Source of the DNA: Phycisphaerales bacterium UBA2402
Lineage (GTDB): Bacteria > Planctomycetota > Phycisphaerae > Phycisphaerales > UBA1924
Length of the DNA: 18,506 bases
Assembly: GCA_002343715.1 (NCBI GenBank)
Contig: DDSA01000226.1
Location: forward strand, 2,608 to 21,113
Reading direction: 5' to 3'
Each line of letters begins with the position of its first letter. Position 1 is the first letter of the stretch. Below the pieces are notes generated by a model. It saw only the letters and a list, made by a program, of their open reading frames with translations. It did no database searches and had not been told where the DNA came from. The translations under genes were made by a program, and so were the position numbers. Positions 18,156 through 18,506 of this stretch are shown piece by piece.

Positions 18156-18184
18156 ATCATACAACACAATCGGGCGGTGTGCAA
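18156..18184 (-). promoter_or_regulatory. Leftward promoter for the right operon
   Basis: TTGCAC (18179-18184), 17-bp spacer, TATGAT (18156-18161) on the minus strand, the best promoter in the window. Its ATTGTGTTGTATGATG core matches the left-operon promoter (TTGTGTTGTATGGT) and the rightward promoter (TTTGTGTGGTATGATC). Confidence 0.75.
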
Positions 18185-18506
18185 ACCAGACTTGAGGATT
18201 TTTCCAAGGATTGTTGGGGTGGTTTCCCTACCGTGGCTATAAACAAAACCCGAACCGATAGGCGGTGTCTATGGGCGCGATAGGCGGTGTCTATGGGGGA
18301 GGAAACAGCCTTCTACCCTCCCCCTGGCCAACCCCAATCCCTACGACGCCGCACCCGTGGCCGTGAGGCTAAGGCCTAAATGCAACTCAGTTGCAACTGC
18401 AACAGCGTTGCATCTGGCACCGCACGCCGCGCAACCCTCGCCGCCCGTCTCTTGGCGTAGTTGAGACTGAGTCTCAGTCGCAGCGGCGTGCGGCGTGCGG
18501 CGTGCG
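18185..18506. other. Non-coding regulatory region at right edge
   Basis: 322 bp without a convincing gene. A possible rightward promoter is TTGGGG (18214-18219), 18-bp spacer, TATAAA (18238-18243). It is followed by the tandem repeat at 18256-18297. Further right are interlocking TGCAAC palindromes around 18380-18415, the palindrome TGAGACT-G-AGTCTCA near 18463-18477, and three copies of CGGCGTG ending the window. It resembles a control region for genes beyond the edge. Confidence 0.4.
18256..18297. repeat. Two-copy tandem repeat, possible operator pair
   Basis: CGATAGGCGGTGTCTATGGG occurs at 18256-18275 and 18278-18297, 22 bp apart (about two helical turns). Each copy contains ATAG...CTAT in inverted orientation. 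It lies just after a possible -10 at 18238-18243, where a repressor pair would act. Confidence 0.7.

Noticed and set aside
18341..18506. Minus-strand open frame entering from the right edge, ending TAG at 18341
   Set aside because: About 54 codons with a CAACGARC motif, but it covers palindromes and simple repeats; without the start or more sequence it cannot be supported.

Overview
This GC-rich window looks like the early/replication part of a tailed-phage or prophage genome, host unknown. The support is dense packing of very small genes, long single-strand operons joined by ATGA/GTGA stop-start overlaps, several recognisable phage families (ABA-sandwich protein, HTPGPW...NARLIAAAPDLLA protein, ATRSN...DGYP protein, hexapeptide-solenoid protein), two solitary DNA methyltransferases, an SNF2-type helicase and a primase-helicase. 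There is no integrase, capsid, tail, terminase, lysis, rRNA, tRNA, IS or CRISPR element.

Layout. (1) About 1-7.3 kb: a leftward operon (minus strand) that probably starts at a promoter near 7284-7311 and runs off the left edge. It holds some 15 mostly small genes, including a zinc-binding protein, a solenoid of hexapeptide repeats, two paralogous 'WVGCD' proteins flanking a complete 5-methylcytosine methyltransferase, and a one-helix membrane protein. Two of its small genes carry apparent 1-nt frameshifts. (2) 7.3-7.9 kb: two further leftward genes, one a small helix-turn-helix protein, ending in a divergent promoter region. (3) 7.9-14.3 kb: a rightward replication operon of a coiled-coil early protein, an SSB-like protein with an acidic tip, an SNF2 helicase, a beta-class amino-methyltransferase and an 893-residue primase/AAA+ helicase. 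A double hairpin separates the second and third genes. (4) 14.33-15.0 kb: non-coding DNA with terminator hairpins, direct and inverted copies of AAGTGGACCCACC and A-tracts; it is the best candidate for a replication origin. (5) 15.0-18.13 kb: a second leftward operon of ten small genes. It runs from a good promoter at 18156-18184 to a strong terminator at 14937-14981, and many of its intergenic gaps carry GC-rich hairpins. (6) 18.2-18.5 kb: non-coding DNA with a possible rightward promoter, a 22-bp-period tandem repeat and several palindromes.

How it may work together: the rightward operon supplies strand loading, unwinding, priming and self-modification of DNA, probably initiating at the iteron-like region. 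The leftward operons resemble phage accessory or host-takeover cassettes. Three main promoters share a TTGTGTTGTATG-like block, which suggests common control, possibly by the HTH protein encoded between them. Many leftward genes share a start-associated sequence, CAGGAGACACCATG. All functional statements come from reading motifs by eye; no database search was possible.
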